From a virus: 25,394 nucleotides of DNA. The stretch is taken from positions 1 to 25,394 of the IMG/VR virus record IMGVR_UViG_3300030117_004421; one strand, given 5' to 3'. Positions within the stretch are counted from its first letter, which is position 1. Each line of letters begins with the position of its first letter. The notes beneath the pieces are model-generated. The model was not told the DNA's origin. It made no database searches and saw only the letters and a program-made list of their open reading frames with translations. The translations under genes and the position numbers were made by a program. Of this stretch, positions 13,318 to 19,279 are shown piece after piece.

Positions 13318-13997
13318 CGAACGATACTCATTAAATCAATTTGCACTGGTTTTTTAGTCCACCGCATTTGCGGCTGGCTGCAATCCCAACGCGCAACCAT
13401 GCTTTCAATCGTGTTCTGTTTTCTGTTGTTATTTCTGGCCACGTCAGCGGAATCCACTGAACCAAATGGATATAGATGGCCAACGCCCTGCATTCTCAGA
13501 CCGTGCAGCCAGGGCATTCGGCCTCGTTTTGACACTTCATTAAACGCCTCTGTCATGCGGTCATGCCATTTATCTGTGCCAACTTCGGGATATTCACCGG
13601 CACTCCCAATGCAGACCTTTGGCCAGGTTTCTATCAGTGCCAACAATCGATCTATCGGCTCATTGAGGTGCCAGACAGGGGCACCACGATCACCATGTGG
13701 CCACTGCTTAATCAATGCGTTTTGTTCAGCCTCAGAACCGTCAATTACATCAGGGATAATTGCCCAGGTTGTGACGCAATCCAGCCACATATCAGCCCAC
13801 TCGTAATAACTTTCCCAATCCACTTTCTTGCCGGATTTCCATACGGAAAAGGCGCCGTTATCCAACAAAACCGACTGTGAAATTTGATGTGCTATGGTTG
13901 CGGCAGTCGGATAAGCATGGCTGATAAGCAAGTGCCGCCCAGCCATTTCAATCAACCGATGGTTCGGATAGATGTCGCCGCAATGATAGTGGATCAT
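13314..13997 (-). CDS. TGT/DpdA-like DNA 7-deazaguanine transglycosylase (227 aa)
   Basis: Pattern of the tRNA-guanine transglycosylase superfamily as seen in phage DpdA-type proteins, which swap guanine in DNA for a 7-deazaguanine base. From ATG 13997: LLDNGAFSVW with Asp 46 (the DSGGF equivalent), TWAIIPDVIDG at about 77-87, PVWHLNE at 107-113, IGSAGEYPEVG at 130-140, LHGLRMQG at 164-171, and SVDSADVARN with Asp 182, the likely nucleophile position. The TGT zinc site is not visible. In-frame GTG codons at 14009 and 14000 are alternatives; the ATG is preferred because it overlaps the preceding stop (TGATG) after GAGG. Its partner genes upstream, a 79-aa T-fold-like protein and a YhhQ transporter, support the pathway. 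Confidence 0.75.
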   Translation of the reverse strand: MIHYHCGDIYPNHRLIEMAGRHLLISHAYPTAATIAHQISQSVLLDNGAFSVWKSGKKVDWESYYEWADMWLDCVTTWAIIPDVIDGSEAEQNALIKQWPHGDRGAPVWHLNEPIDRLLALIETWPKVCIGSAGEYPEVGTDKWHDRMTEAFNEVSKRGRMPWLHGLRMQGVGHLYPFGSVDSADVARNNNRKQNTIESMVARWDCSQPQMRWTKKPVQIDLMSIVR

Positions 13998-14236
13998 CAC
14001 GCCTCGCACACCGTCTTCACGCCTGAGTGCCAGCCGGTTGAGATTACTTTTGCTCCCAGCAACCGTGCTAAATTTTCTGTAAGAGTTTCTTGAAACGCCT
14101 CTGGCTGATCTTTAGTTAGCCGCAAAATATCCTCAACAGGGATCGTGCGGTCAGAGATAACCTCAACCTCATAGACATCTTTTTTCTTATCCACGGGGCA
14201 AACGGCTTGCATCTTGAATGCATACGTTACGCGCAT
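13997..14236 (-). CDS. Mini T-fold-like protein between transporter and transglycosylase (79 aa)
   Basis: Predicted beta-beta-alpha-beta: VTYAFKMQAVCPV, DVYEVEVISDRTIPVED, then AFQETLTENLARLLGA, then KVISTGWHSGVKTVC. The CPV strand end, and the QETLTENLA helix followed by a GWHSGV strand, recall T-fold enzymes of the FolE/QueF/QueD type, which handle pterins and 7-deazaguanines, but the protein is only about half a normal domain. I see no complete catalytic set. GAGG lies five bases before the ATG, the start overlaps the transporter end by ten bases, and the stop overlaps the transglycosylase ATG. The tight coupling argues for a role in the same pathway; the fold assignment is inference. Confidence 0.55.
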   Translation of the reverse strand: MRVTYAFKMQAVCPVDKKKDVYEVEVISDRTIPVEDILRLTKDQPEAFQETLTENLARLLGAKVISTGWHSGVKTVCEA

Positions 14237-14709
14237 CGTCGCCTCACAATCTGCCAGACGATAAGGGCACCTAACATTTTAGAAATTGTCATAGCGACAA
14301 CGCCCGTAACTGATAGATGGTTGATCATTGCCAGAAAAACCATGCTATCAATGGGCGTTGCCAGCGCACTAGACCACAAAATCCGATCCGCAAACGGCTT
14401 TTTCGTAAAAGAATACAAGCCCCAATCCGCAAACTCGCTTAACAAAAATGCGGTTAATGAGGCAAGGGCGACAAATGGGCTTGCCATAACGTATGACAGT
14501 GCGGCTGCAATGAGCATTGCCAGAATGACACGGTGGCCAAACTCACGTTGCGCGTAATCTCTTGCGACAAAAATCAACCCCACCGCCAAAGACATGGGCG
14601 GCCACATTTCACCCCCAGGCATTTCTAGCAACGGGACGACGGTGAAGCCCCAGTTTACCAGCACAATCAATGCAATGTATCCAAGCGTGTATCTATAACT
14701 CATCATCAT
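14227..14709 (-). CDS. yhhQ: YhhQ/VUT-family queuosine-precursor transporter (160 aa)
   Basis: An inner-membrane protein of the YhhQ (VUT) family, which imports queuosine precursors such as preQ0 and preQ1. Five or six membrane segments are seen: YIALIVLVNWGFTVVPLL, MSLAVGLIFVARDYAQREFG, VILAMLIAAALSYVMA, VALASLTAFLLSEFADWGLY, SSALATPIDSMVFLAMI and VTGVVAMTISKMLGALIVW. The SEFADWGLYSF and TPIDSMVF motifs are family signatures. At 160 aa it is shorter than many bacterial forms (about 220). GGAG precedes three successive ATGs. The only obvious purpose in a phage is to feed the DpdA-like enzyme two genes on. Confidence 0.87.
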   Translation of the reverse strand: MMMSYRYTLGYIALIVLVNWGFTVVPLLEMPGGEMWPPMSLAVGLIFVARDYAQREFGHRVILAMLIAAALSYVMASPFVALASLTAFLLSEFADWGLYSFTKKPFADRILWSSALATPIDSMVFLAMINHLSVTGVVAMTISKMLGALIVWQIVRRRCA

Positions 14710-14818
14710 CTGAAACTTCTCCTAGACTTTGCCAGCAATAGGGGCAGGGTGTTTCATACGGCCCATTCCAGTTAACCCGTTCGATGTAGCCTTCGCCTTG
14801 GCAATCAGGACAGGTCAT
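14693..14818 (-). CDS. Zinc-ribbon peptide (41 aa)
   Basis: MTCPDCQGEGYIERVNWNG continues to PCPYCWQSLGE and an acidic end. Two CPxC pairs (Cys 3 and 6, Cys 25 and 28) form a small zinc ribbon resembling one repeat of the DnaJ cysteine-rich region. The frame is open upstream, but ATG 14818 after GGTGGG is the best start. It overlaps both neighbours by 14 to 17 bases, which is typical of this packed operon. Confidence 0.62.
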   Translation of the reverse strand: MTCPDCQGEGYIERVNWNGPYETPCPYCWQSLGEVSDDDEL

Positions 14819-15029
14819 GGGTGCCCACCGTTTGTTGTTCCGCACCAAACTCAACTTCACTTTTTTTGACGCAAGCAGGGCAGATGTCCCAGGCGCCCTC
14901 AATCACGGTTGAACGCACTTCCTTCTGCTCCACGCCGTAGATCATCACCCTCACAATTCGGTCCACTGTCCGCTGATTGCGCCAAATCATGTGTTCATCC
15001 CTGCATCTTTCACATTGAAAATAGCGCAT
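14805..15029 (-). CDS. Hypothetical zinc-binding protein (74 aa)
   Basis: Two Cys pairs, YFQCERCRDEHM at residues 4-14 and DICPACVKK at 48-56, flank a 35-residue basic stretch (RTVDRIVRVMIYGVEQKEVR). That is a split zinc-ribbon arrangement. GAGG stands seven bases before the ATG, whose first base overlaps the DUF1064 stop. Role unknown; small zinc ribbons in phage early operons often bind nucleic acid or host proteins. Confidence 0.6.
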   Translation of the reverse strand: MRYFQCERCRDEHMIWRNQRTVDRIVRVMIYGVEQKEVRSTVIEGAWDICPACVKKSEVEFGAEQQTVGTHDLS

Positions 15030-15349
15030 CAGTAAACCTCTTGAATCTTGACGCCTGGATACAAGGCTTCTACCAGCTTTTTCTTCAGCCGATAGACGGG
15101 CGTTTTAACGCCTTTCACATCCTCAACGACGCATTCTTTTGCCGTGAAATACCTAAAGTCTGCCTTGTAGGTACAAATCTTTTTGCCATCGATCCGGCAC
15201 TCAAATGCGGGCTGTAATTCCAAATGTGAGATTTCGCCAGCGCGTTGCATTAAAACCAGTTCCATGTACCTCGCCGCCTCGCGTTTGCTATCAAACATGA
15301 TGCCATCCACTTCCGTTTTGACGGCCTTGTATTTGTTTTTAAATGCCAT
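15029..15349 (-). CDS. DUF1064 putative endonuclease (106 aa)
   Basis: Matches the DUF1064 pattern of phage proteins with a PD-(D/E)XK-type core: FDSKREAARYMELVLMQRAGEISHLELQPAF, then YKADFRYF and CVVEDVKGVKTPVYRLKKKLVEALY. The E-(R)...D-F...E-D-x-K residues are in place (Glu 23, Asp 65, Glu 75, Lys 79, roughly). It likely cleaves branched or damaged DNA during replication; the substrate is not known to me. ATG 15349 with GAGG upstream is chosen over a TTG one codon earlier. It overlaps the RHH gene by 11 bases. Confidence 0.78.
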   Translation of the reverse strand: MAFKNKYKAVKTEVDGIMFDSKREAARYMELVLMQRAGEISHLELQPAFECRIDGKKICTYKADFRYFTAKECVVEDVKGVKTPVYRLKKKLVEALYPGVKIQEVY

Positions 15350-15527
15350 CAAAGTCCTCTGGTTTATCGTCAGCGACGCGCCTTGAGTCTTCCCATTTAA
15401 GGAAATACAGCTTTAATGCGTCCTCAATAATTTGCGTCATGGTTACGCCCTGGAACTCAGCCGCCCAGCGAATTTGATCCATAGTTGTAGGCGAAATCCG
15501 CATATTGAATTGTTTTCTTTTTATCAT
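15339..15527 (-). CDS. Ribbon-helix-helix (Arc/CopG-like) regulator (62 aa)
   Basis: The N-terminal KQFNMRISPTTMDQIRWAAEFQGVTMTQIIEDALKLYF is a clear RHH domain: a beta-strand (QFNMRIS) that reads the major groove as a dimer and two helices. A short acidic tail follows. It is the first gene of the leftward operon and lies beside the divergent promoter region, which holds a perfect palindrome at 15574-15592. It is therefore a good candidate for the local repressor. No strong ribosome site precedes the ATG. Confidence 0.78.
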   Translation of the reverse strand: MIKRKQFNMRISPTTMDQIRWAAEFQGVTMTQIIEDALKLYFLKWEDSRRVADDKPEDFDGI

Positions 15528-15552
15528 TTGTCAAAACTTTTGCATTTAATTC

Positions 15553-15582
15553 TTGACACCTTGTAACACAGTAGTCTATACG
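15553..15582 (+). promoter_or_regulatory. Sigma70-type promoter for the rightward operon
   Basis: TTGACA (perfect) at 15553-15558, then an 18-base spacer and TATACG at 15577-15582 (CTATAC at 17 bases is the alternative). It lies about 90 bases before the first clear rightward gene and overlaps the palindrome. TTGACA also pairs with TGTCAA at 15529-15534 as an inverted repeat. Confidence 0.65.
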
Positions 15583-15592
15583 CTGTATAGAC
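15574..15592. promoter_or_regulatory. Palindromic operator overlapping the -10 region
   Basis: GTCTATAC-GCT-GTATAGAC is a perfect 8-bp inverted repeat with a 3-base spacer. It covers the -10 box of the rightward promoter, so a bound protein would block it. The likely ligand is the adjacent RHH regulator, or another HTH protein of this phage. Confidence 0.65.
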
Positions 15593-15674
15593 AGAGCGTT
15601 TTGGTGACATACTGTTGTCAGCGCAAAGACAGAGGAGAATAGGGAAGTGACAAACAGATATGGGGAGAAAGCAC

Positions 15675-15974
15675 ATGAATATTGACCAGCGCAGTGAAGG
15701 AGCGGTGTACATTACAATGGACGATCAGGTCTATTATTTCGATGACTCAACAGGCGAACACATTGTTCAACGCTGGCCAGTTGGTTCTGAGGATGACGAT
15801 CTAGTCCAGCGCCTGTTCTTCTTTAATGAAGATGATATTATGACCATTGAGGCCGCTTTAAGAGAAAAGGCCGATTCCCACAGACAGAACCGTCAAGACA
15901 ATGTTGATGACGCGGTTGTCGCCTACTGTAACAGCGTGTTGATGCGTGTCGAAATGCAGAAGGGAGAAGGGTGA
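15675..15974 (+). CDS. Hypothetical acidic protein (99 aa)
   Basis: ATG 15675 with GGGGAGA six bases upstream is preferred to ATG 15660. The product is acidic (GSEDDDLVQRLFFFNEDDIMTIEAALREK), with an N-terminal beta part (GAVYITMDDQVYYFDDSTGE) and C-terminal helices. It is the first full gene of the rightward operon. I recognise no family. The stop overlaps the next ATG (TGATG). Confidence 0.6.
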   Translation: MNIDQRSEGAVYITMDDQVYYFDDSTGEHIVQRWPVGSEDDDLVQRLFFFNEDDIMTIEAALREKADSHRQNRQDNVDDAVVAYCNSVLMRVEMQKGEG

Positions 15975-16318
15975 TGAGTGTACATCAAACAAAATCAGGA
16001 ATAGTTGAATTAGTGGATCAGTGGGGCCACGGCAAAGCGGCAAGTGGCGATTGGTATTCCGCACCCGCCACGCTGATTTGTGATGATGGTGACGGTCACT
16101 ATGACGCATGGAAGTACAGCGGCAAACTTGAAGATGCCGCCAACGCCGTTGCTGGGTTCTACTGCAATGACGATGGAAGTTATGTGGTCAACCACGACCC
16201 GAAAGGCCGCATCGAAGCCATCCCAACGCCAGACGATTTCTGGATTGACGACGACACTGACAGTCTGAGCGATTTCAAGCCAGACTTGGAAAAATATCCA
16301 AACGTAATTGCGTGGTGA
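15974..16318 (+). CDS. Hypothetical acidic protein (114 aa)
   Basis: The start overlaps the previous stop, after GGGAGAAGGG. The protein is acidic and aromatic (VELVDQWGHGKAASGDWYSAPATLICDDGDGHYDAWKYSG) with a likely beta-rich fold and an Asp-rich tail (FWIDDDTDSLSDF). Proteins this acidic encoded early in phages are sometimes DNA mimics, but there is no direct evidence here. No family is recognised. Confidence 0.58.
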   Translation: MSVHQTKSGIVELVDQWGHGKAASGDWYSAPATLICDDGDGHYDAWKYSGKLEDAANAVAGFYCNDDGSYVVNHDPKGRIEAIPTPDDFWIDDDTDSLSDFKPDLEKYPNVIAW

Positions 16319-16328
16319 GGGGGGAGTG

Positions 16329-16523
16329 ATGCGGATTATTCAAACCAAATATACTGAGCATGGGCCTGTGCAAATACAGGATCACGGTTCTGCTTTTCTC
16401 GTTAGTTACCCAGACAAAAACAATCCTGGGTATCAGCGCGAGAAGACTTTTACCAAAGCCATAGGGGCCGACGCATGGAACGACGCGCAAGCGTTTGCAG
16501 CTGAGAAGCGTAGGGGGGAATGA
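16329..16523 (+). CDS. Hypothetical protein (64 aa)
   Basis: ATG 16329 follows a GGGGGGAG site. The product is MRIIQTKYTEHGPVQIQDHG, then AFLVSYPDKNNPGYQREKTFTKA and a helix with AWNDAQAFAAEKRRGE: a small beta-hairpin plus helix protein. No family is recognised. The stop overlaps the start of the next gene at a G-rich GGGGGGAATGATGG junction. Confidence 0.55.
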   Translation: MRIIQTKYTEHGPVQIQDHGSAFLVSYPDKNNPGYQREKTFTKAIGADAWNDAQAFAAEKRRGE

Positions 16524-16903
16524 TGGACTACAAACAAGCAATCAGCATCATCGACGGCGTAATTGAAAACGCATGGCTGAATTTGCATGAGGGGCATGAG
16601 CCGGAAGAAGCTAAAGAACTGGAAATGGCACAAAAACTGACCGCTGTTGTCCCAAGCGACATGAAAATTCCGGCAGAAATCTTGGAAACAACCATCTGTG
16701 ATCTCGACACATTTTGTGAAAATAAGACCGACATGATCTACGATATTTGCGGATCAGCGGCTTACGATCTGGAAATGCTCAATGAATGCATCAAAGAAAC
16801 GGATCGTTTTAATGAAGATGAGCGAGAGGATATTGCAGATTTCATCCGACTTAAACAAGCACTCAACTTCTGGTGCGAGTTAAAAGAGAAGGGGGGGGAA
16901 TGA
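16523..16903 (+). CDS. Hypothetical acidic helical protein (126 aa)
   Basis: Acidic and almost all helical: YKQAISIIDGVIENAWLNLHEGHEPEEAKELEMAQKL, then PAEILETTICDLDTFCENKTDMIYD and ECIKETDRFNEDEREDIADFIRLKQALNFWCELKEK. ATG 16523 is chosen because ATG 16520 lies too close to the G-run. It stands just before the recombinase gene with the same kind of G-rich junction. No family is recognised. Confidence 0.58.
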   Translation: MDYKQAISIIDGVIENAWLNLHEGHEPEEAKELEMAQKLTAVVPSDMKIPAEILETTICDLDTFCENKTDMIYDICGSAAYDLEMLNECIKETDRFNEDEREDIADFIRLKQALNFWCELKEKGGE

Positions 16904-17808
16904 TGGCAGAAGAACTTAAATCTTCTACTAGTAGAAATGCACTAGCGCCAGGTAATGCAGAAGATGGATGCAAAGCCTCGGCCCGTAGGGCCGTTGCCAT
17001 TAAAGAAGCCATCGACAATGGCGACATCTATGAGCATGGGGCAGGGACAAACGATAAGATTGTCCTTTACTTTCGTAACTCGACAACGAAGCAGGGTGCG
17101 GAAGGCCTGGGCATCGACGCACAAAAGAAGATGTGCATCGATCATCTGAACGGCGGGAATTGGCAAGTCATCGCTGAGTTTATAGAGGTTGAATCCGGCG
17201 CCAAGTCGGAGAAGGAGAGGCCGCAACTGGATGCCGCGCTGGCGCTGTGCCAGAAGGAAGGGGCAACGCTCCTGGTGGCCAAACTGGACAGACTAAGCCG
17301 TTCAGTGGCGTTCGTATCCAGGTTGATGGAATCAGGCATCAAGTTTGCCTGTGCCGATCAGCCCTTTGTGTCGAACCTGACCATCCATATTGTGGCGGCA
17401 ATGGCCCAGTATGAGCGCGAACAGATCAGTGATCGGGTTAAGAAAACCCGCGCCGAAATGAAGCGCATTATTAAAGAAGACGGTTTCTATGCGACCAAGT
17501 CGTCTAATCGCCAGAAGAAGATGACGAAGCTGGGATCAGAAAAGTGGGATGAAGTCCAGGCCGTCGGCCAGGAAATCAAACAGAAGCGGGCTGACGCTTA
17601 CGCGCTTAAGGTATGGCCCGAAATCCTACAGTGTCGCCAGCTTGGCATAACAAGTATGCGGGCCATCGCACAGGAACTAACCCGTCGTGGCATTCAGACA
17701 CGGGCACGACAACGGATAATTGACCAGGATAAAGCTGTTTTTGGCCAGCCCAAATGGCACCCGCAACAGGTAAAAGCCATAATAGATCGTATAGAGGGCA
17801 GCGAATGA
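16903..17808 (+). CDS. Serine recombinase of the resolvase/invertase family (301 aa)
   Basis: After a 50-residue leader of its own, the catalytic domain starts with VLYFRNSTTKQ; Ser 60 fits the nucleophile of the Y-x-R-x-S-T motif. GLGIDAQ, the conserved VAKLDRLSRS (127-134, with catalytic Arg 130 and 133), and AAMAQYEREQISDRVK with the long E-helix follow. The C-terminal part (KVWPEILQCRQLGITSMRAIAQELTRRGIQTR) is a DNA-binding domain of the recombinase type. It could invert or resolve DNA or integrate the phage; no attachment or inverted site is evident. The stop is followed by a DnaA box and palindromes. Confidence 0.85.
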   Translation: MAEELKSSTSRNALAPGNAEDGCKASARRAVAIKEAIDNGDIYEHGAGTNDKIVLYFRNSTTKQGAEGLGIDAQKKMCIDHLNGGNWQVIAEFIEVESGAKSEKERPQLDAALALCQKEGATLLVAKLDRLSRSVAFVSRLMESGIKFACADQPFVSNLTIHIVAAMAQYEREQISDRVKKTRAEMKRIIKEDGFYATKSSNRQKKMTKLGSEKWDEVQAVGQEIKQKRADAYALKVWPEILQCRQLGITSMRAIAQELTRRGIQTRARQRIIDQDKAVFGQPKWHPQQVKAIIDRIEGSE

Positions 17809-17813
17809 CAGAG

Positions 17814-17822
17814 TTATCCACA
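17814..17822 (+). promoter_or_regulatory. Perfect DnaA box
   Basis: TTATCCACA matches the DnaA box consensus (TTATNCACA) exactly. It lies six bases after the recombinase stop and directly upstream of the first TGCGG-N6-CCGCA palindrome. One box alone does not make an origin. Confidence 0.55.
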
Positions 17823-17827
17823 GGCAA

Positions 17828-17845
17828 ATGCGGGATTTCCCGCAT
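17828..17845. promoter_or_regulatory. TGCGG-N6-CCGCA palindrome, site 1
   Basis: ATGCGGGA-TT-TCCCGCAT, perfect 8-bp arms. Its centre is 33 bp (about three helical turns) from that of site 2, so bound dimers would lie on the same face of DNA. It lies between recombinase and winged-helix gene. Confidence 0.7.
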
Positions 17846-17861
17846 GATTTTACACTTTTTA

Positions 17862-17877
17862 TGCGGAAACTTCCGCA
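17862..17877. promoter_or_regulatory. TGCGG-N6-CCGCA palindrome, site 2
   Basis: TGCGGAA-AC-TTCCGCA, perfect 7-bp arms. It ends seven bases before the GGAGG ribosome site of the winged-helix gene, so it may act as operator in DNA or as a hairpin in its leader. Confidence 0.7.
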
Positions 17878-17893
17878 CAAAATGGAGGAAAAA

Positions 17894-18469
17894 ATGAACA
17901 CTTTTAGATCAAATGCAACACAATATGAGATCACCGAAGATGGCTTTGAGGCAGATCAAAATGTTCGCAAAATAAAAACGTGCGACCCAGATGGTCGGCA
18001 ACAGATGGTCAGCAGCGCGGCTAACTTCAACAAACTGGTTCGCTATGCCCAAATGATGGACGAATTGCATCTAGCGCGTGTGAGAGCAAGAAAGGGATCA
18101 GGCATGAGATATGTTGTCAACAAATCACAGAACCACACCGTGATTTTTATTTCAATCATCCGAATCTATCAGGCTGTAGGCCGCAAATTTACTATCACAC
18201 AGAAGTATCTCGCAGAGCGATACGCTATTGACAGAGGCACCGTAAAAAAAGTTCTAGATGATTTTATTGTGAACGGTTTCATAAACGAGAATTATTGCCC
18301 AACTGATCTCTTGATTGAAAAATATAATGAGTTTGTGAATCATTTTTGCGCTGCTCCAGAAACCGAAAATTTTTCGCGGAGCATCGCTTTTGGACTCATG
18401 CAAAGAGCCGCGCCTGACAATCCAGAATTTGAAAACACGCTCAAAAAAGGTGCGGGTTTATCCGCATAG
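17894..18469 (+). CDS. Winged-helix DNA-binding protein, possible initiator or autoregulator (191 aa)
   Basis: A winged-helix motif lies at about residues 104-135: KFTITQKYLAERYAIDRGTVKKVLDDFIVNGFINENY, like MarR/GntR-type domains. The region before it contains a basic LARVRARKGSGMRYVV and a hydrophobic TVIFISIIRIYQAVG helix. The tail after residue 140 is not recognised. ATG 17894 with GGAGG five bases upstream is clear; the longer frame from 17828 is not used because it runs through the palindromes. Sites with TGCGG-N6-CCGCA flank and enter the gene, so it probably binds them. Confidence 0.7.
   Translation: MNTFRSNATQYEITEDGFEADQNVRKIKTCDPDGRQQMVSSAANFNKLVRYAQMMDELHLARVRARKGSGMRYVVNKSQNHTVIFISIIRIYQAVGRKFTITQKYLAERYAIDRGTVKKVLDDFIVNGFINENYCPTDLLIEKYNEFVNHFCAAPETENFSRSIAFGLMQRAAPDNPEFENTLKKGAGLSA
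18451..18466. promoter_or_regulatory. TGCGG-N6-CCGCA palindrome, site 3
   Basis: TGCGG-GTTTAT-CCGCA, same 16-bp plan as sites 1 and 2, with 5-bp arms. It lies in the last codons of the winged-helix gene. A half site TGCGGGA follows at 18474-18480. Confidence 0.6.
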
Positions 18470-18489
18470 ATCATGCGGGAAAAATAACA

Positions 18490-18506
18490 TTGCGAATGAA
18501 TCGCAA
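18490..18506. promoter_or_regulatory. Related inverted repeat upstream of the 111-aa gene
   Basis: TTGCGA-ATGAA-TCGCAA has perfect 6-bp arms and keeps the TGCG/CGCA ends of the other sites, with a 5-base centre. It is 32 bases before the next start. Confidence 0.5.
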
Positions 18507-18537
18507 CTTATGACAGAAAGGATCAGGGAAAGAACAC

Positions 18538-18873
18538 ATGGTAACAAAGTATCAAAAACGTCTAAAGAAATACGACCTCAACCAGCCGCATTCGCGGAAG
18601 GCGTTGAGGACTGTTGTTAACAAATTGGGTGACAGTGCATCGCGGCTCCAGATGCCGCTATTGCATCCCGATCATATAAAATGGGCGGCAATTGTTCTTA
18701 AAGATGTCGCCGCCAGATTTGATGAGATCGCCCACCAGCGGTCCACCAATATCCAAAAAATCCTTAGTGCCAAAACTGTTTTATCTCTTGCGAACGATGA
18801 TTTGGAAAACTTCGCCAGGGACGATATACAGTATGTCGAAGGGCTAAGGTTCTTATCACTTGATAATCATTAA
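18538..18873 (+). CDS. Hypothetical protein (111 aa)
   Basis: AGGGAAAG lies before the ATG. The N-terminus is very basic (VTKYQKRLKKYDLNQPHSRKALRTVVNKLG), then come helices (HIKWAAIVLKDVAARFDEIAHQRSTNIQKILSAKT). It could bind nucleic acid. No family is recognised. It lies between palindrome sites and a small membrane peptide. Confidence 0.55.
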   Translation: MVTKYQKRLKKYDLNQPHSRKALRTVVNKLGDSASRLQMPLLHPDHIKWAAIVLKDVAARFDEIAHQRSTNIQKILSAKTVLSLANDDLENFARDDIQYVEGLRFLSLDNH

Positions 18874-18904
18874 ATAAGGGAAGAAACGGCAGAAAGGAGC
18901 CATT

Positions 18905-19060
18905 ATGATATCCGCTAAATCGCATAATATATATTTAGTAAAGAAATCAACGCCTTACAAGATATTCCAAACAATTTTGGGGATGTTCGGGTTTAGTGCC
19001 CTACTACTAGGGGCATGGGCTTGCACAATCATCGCCGCAGCTATGCTGGGGGTGTTGTAA
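18905..19060 (+). CDS. Small membrane peptide (51 aa)
   Basis: AAAGGAG stands five bases before the ATG. The N-terminal half is basic (SHNIYLVKKSTPYKIF); the C-terminal half, ILGMFGFSALLLGAW then CTIIAAAMLGVL, is hydrophobic and makes one or two membrane spans. The stop overlaps the next ATG (TAATG). Function unknown; a superinfection or membrane-related role is only a possibility. Confidence 0.6.
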   Translation: MISAKSHNIYLVKKSTPYKIFQTILGMFGFSALLLGAWACTIIAAAMLGVL

Positions 19061-19278
19061 TGGACCTCTTTCAACACCACAGTTATACCACGTTACAGCA
19101 AGATTTGGAAGCGGCACAAAGGCGTTGCCAGACACGCAAAATCCATGATCTCCAACGCAAGCTGACGCAAGTTATGACCAATATTTTGCGCGTGGAATGC
19201 GGCCTTGCTGAATTACCGCCAGCCGTCAAGCGTCAAGAGCGTTTCAATAACTCCGTCAACATTGCGGGGGCTAAATAA
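19060..19278 (+). CDS. Hypothetical coiled-coil protein (72 aa)
   Basis: Start coupled to the previous stop, with GGGGGTG upstream. The protein is mainly one long basic helix (TLQQDLEAAQRRCQTRKIHDLQRKLTQVMTNILRVECGL). It sits directly before the exonuclease gene, in a tight operon. No family is recognised; a partner of the recombination proteins is possible. Confidence 0.58.
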   Translation: MDLFQHHSYTTLQQDLEAAQRRCQTRKIHDLQRKLTQVMTNILRVECGLAELPPAVKRQERFNNSVNIAGAK

Positions 19279-19279
19279 A

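Noticed and set aside
15647-15685. 13-codon GTG frame (12 residues plus stop) just after the rightward promoter, with AGGAG nine bases upstream
   Set aside because: It could be a leader peptide, but at 12 residues with no other support I prefer ATG 15675 as the first gene; kept only as a note.
17828-17893. N-terminal extension of the winged-helix protein to 213 aa
   Set aside because: It would run through two strong palindromes and has no ribosome site; ATG 17894 has GGAGG at good spacing.
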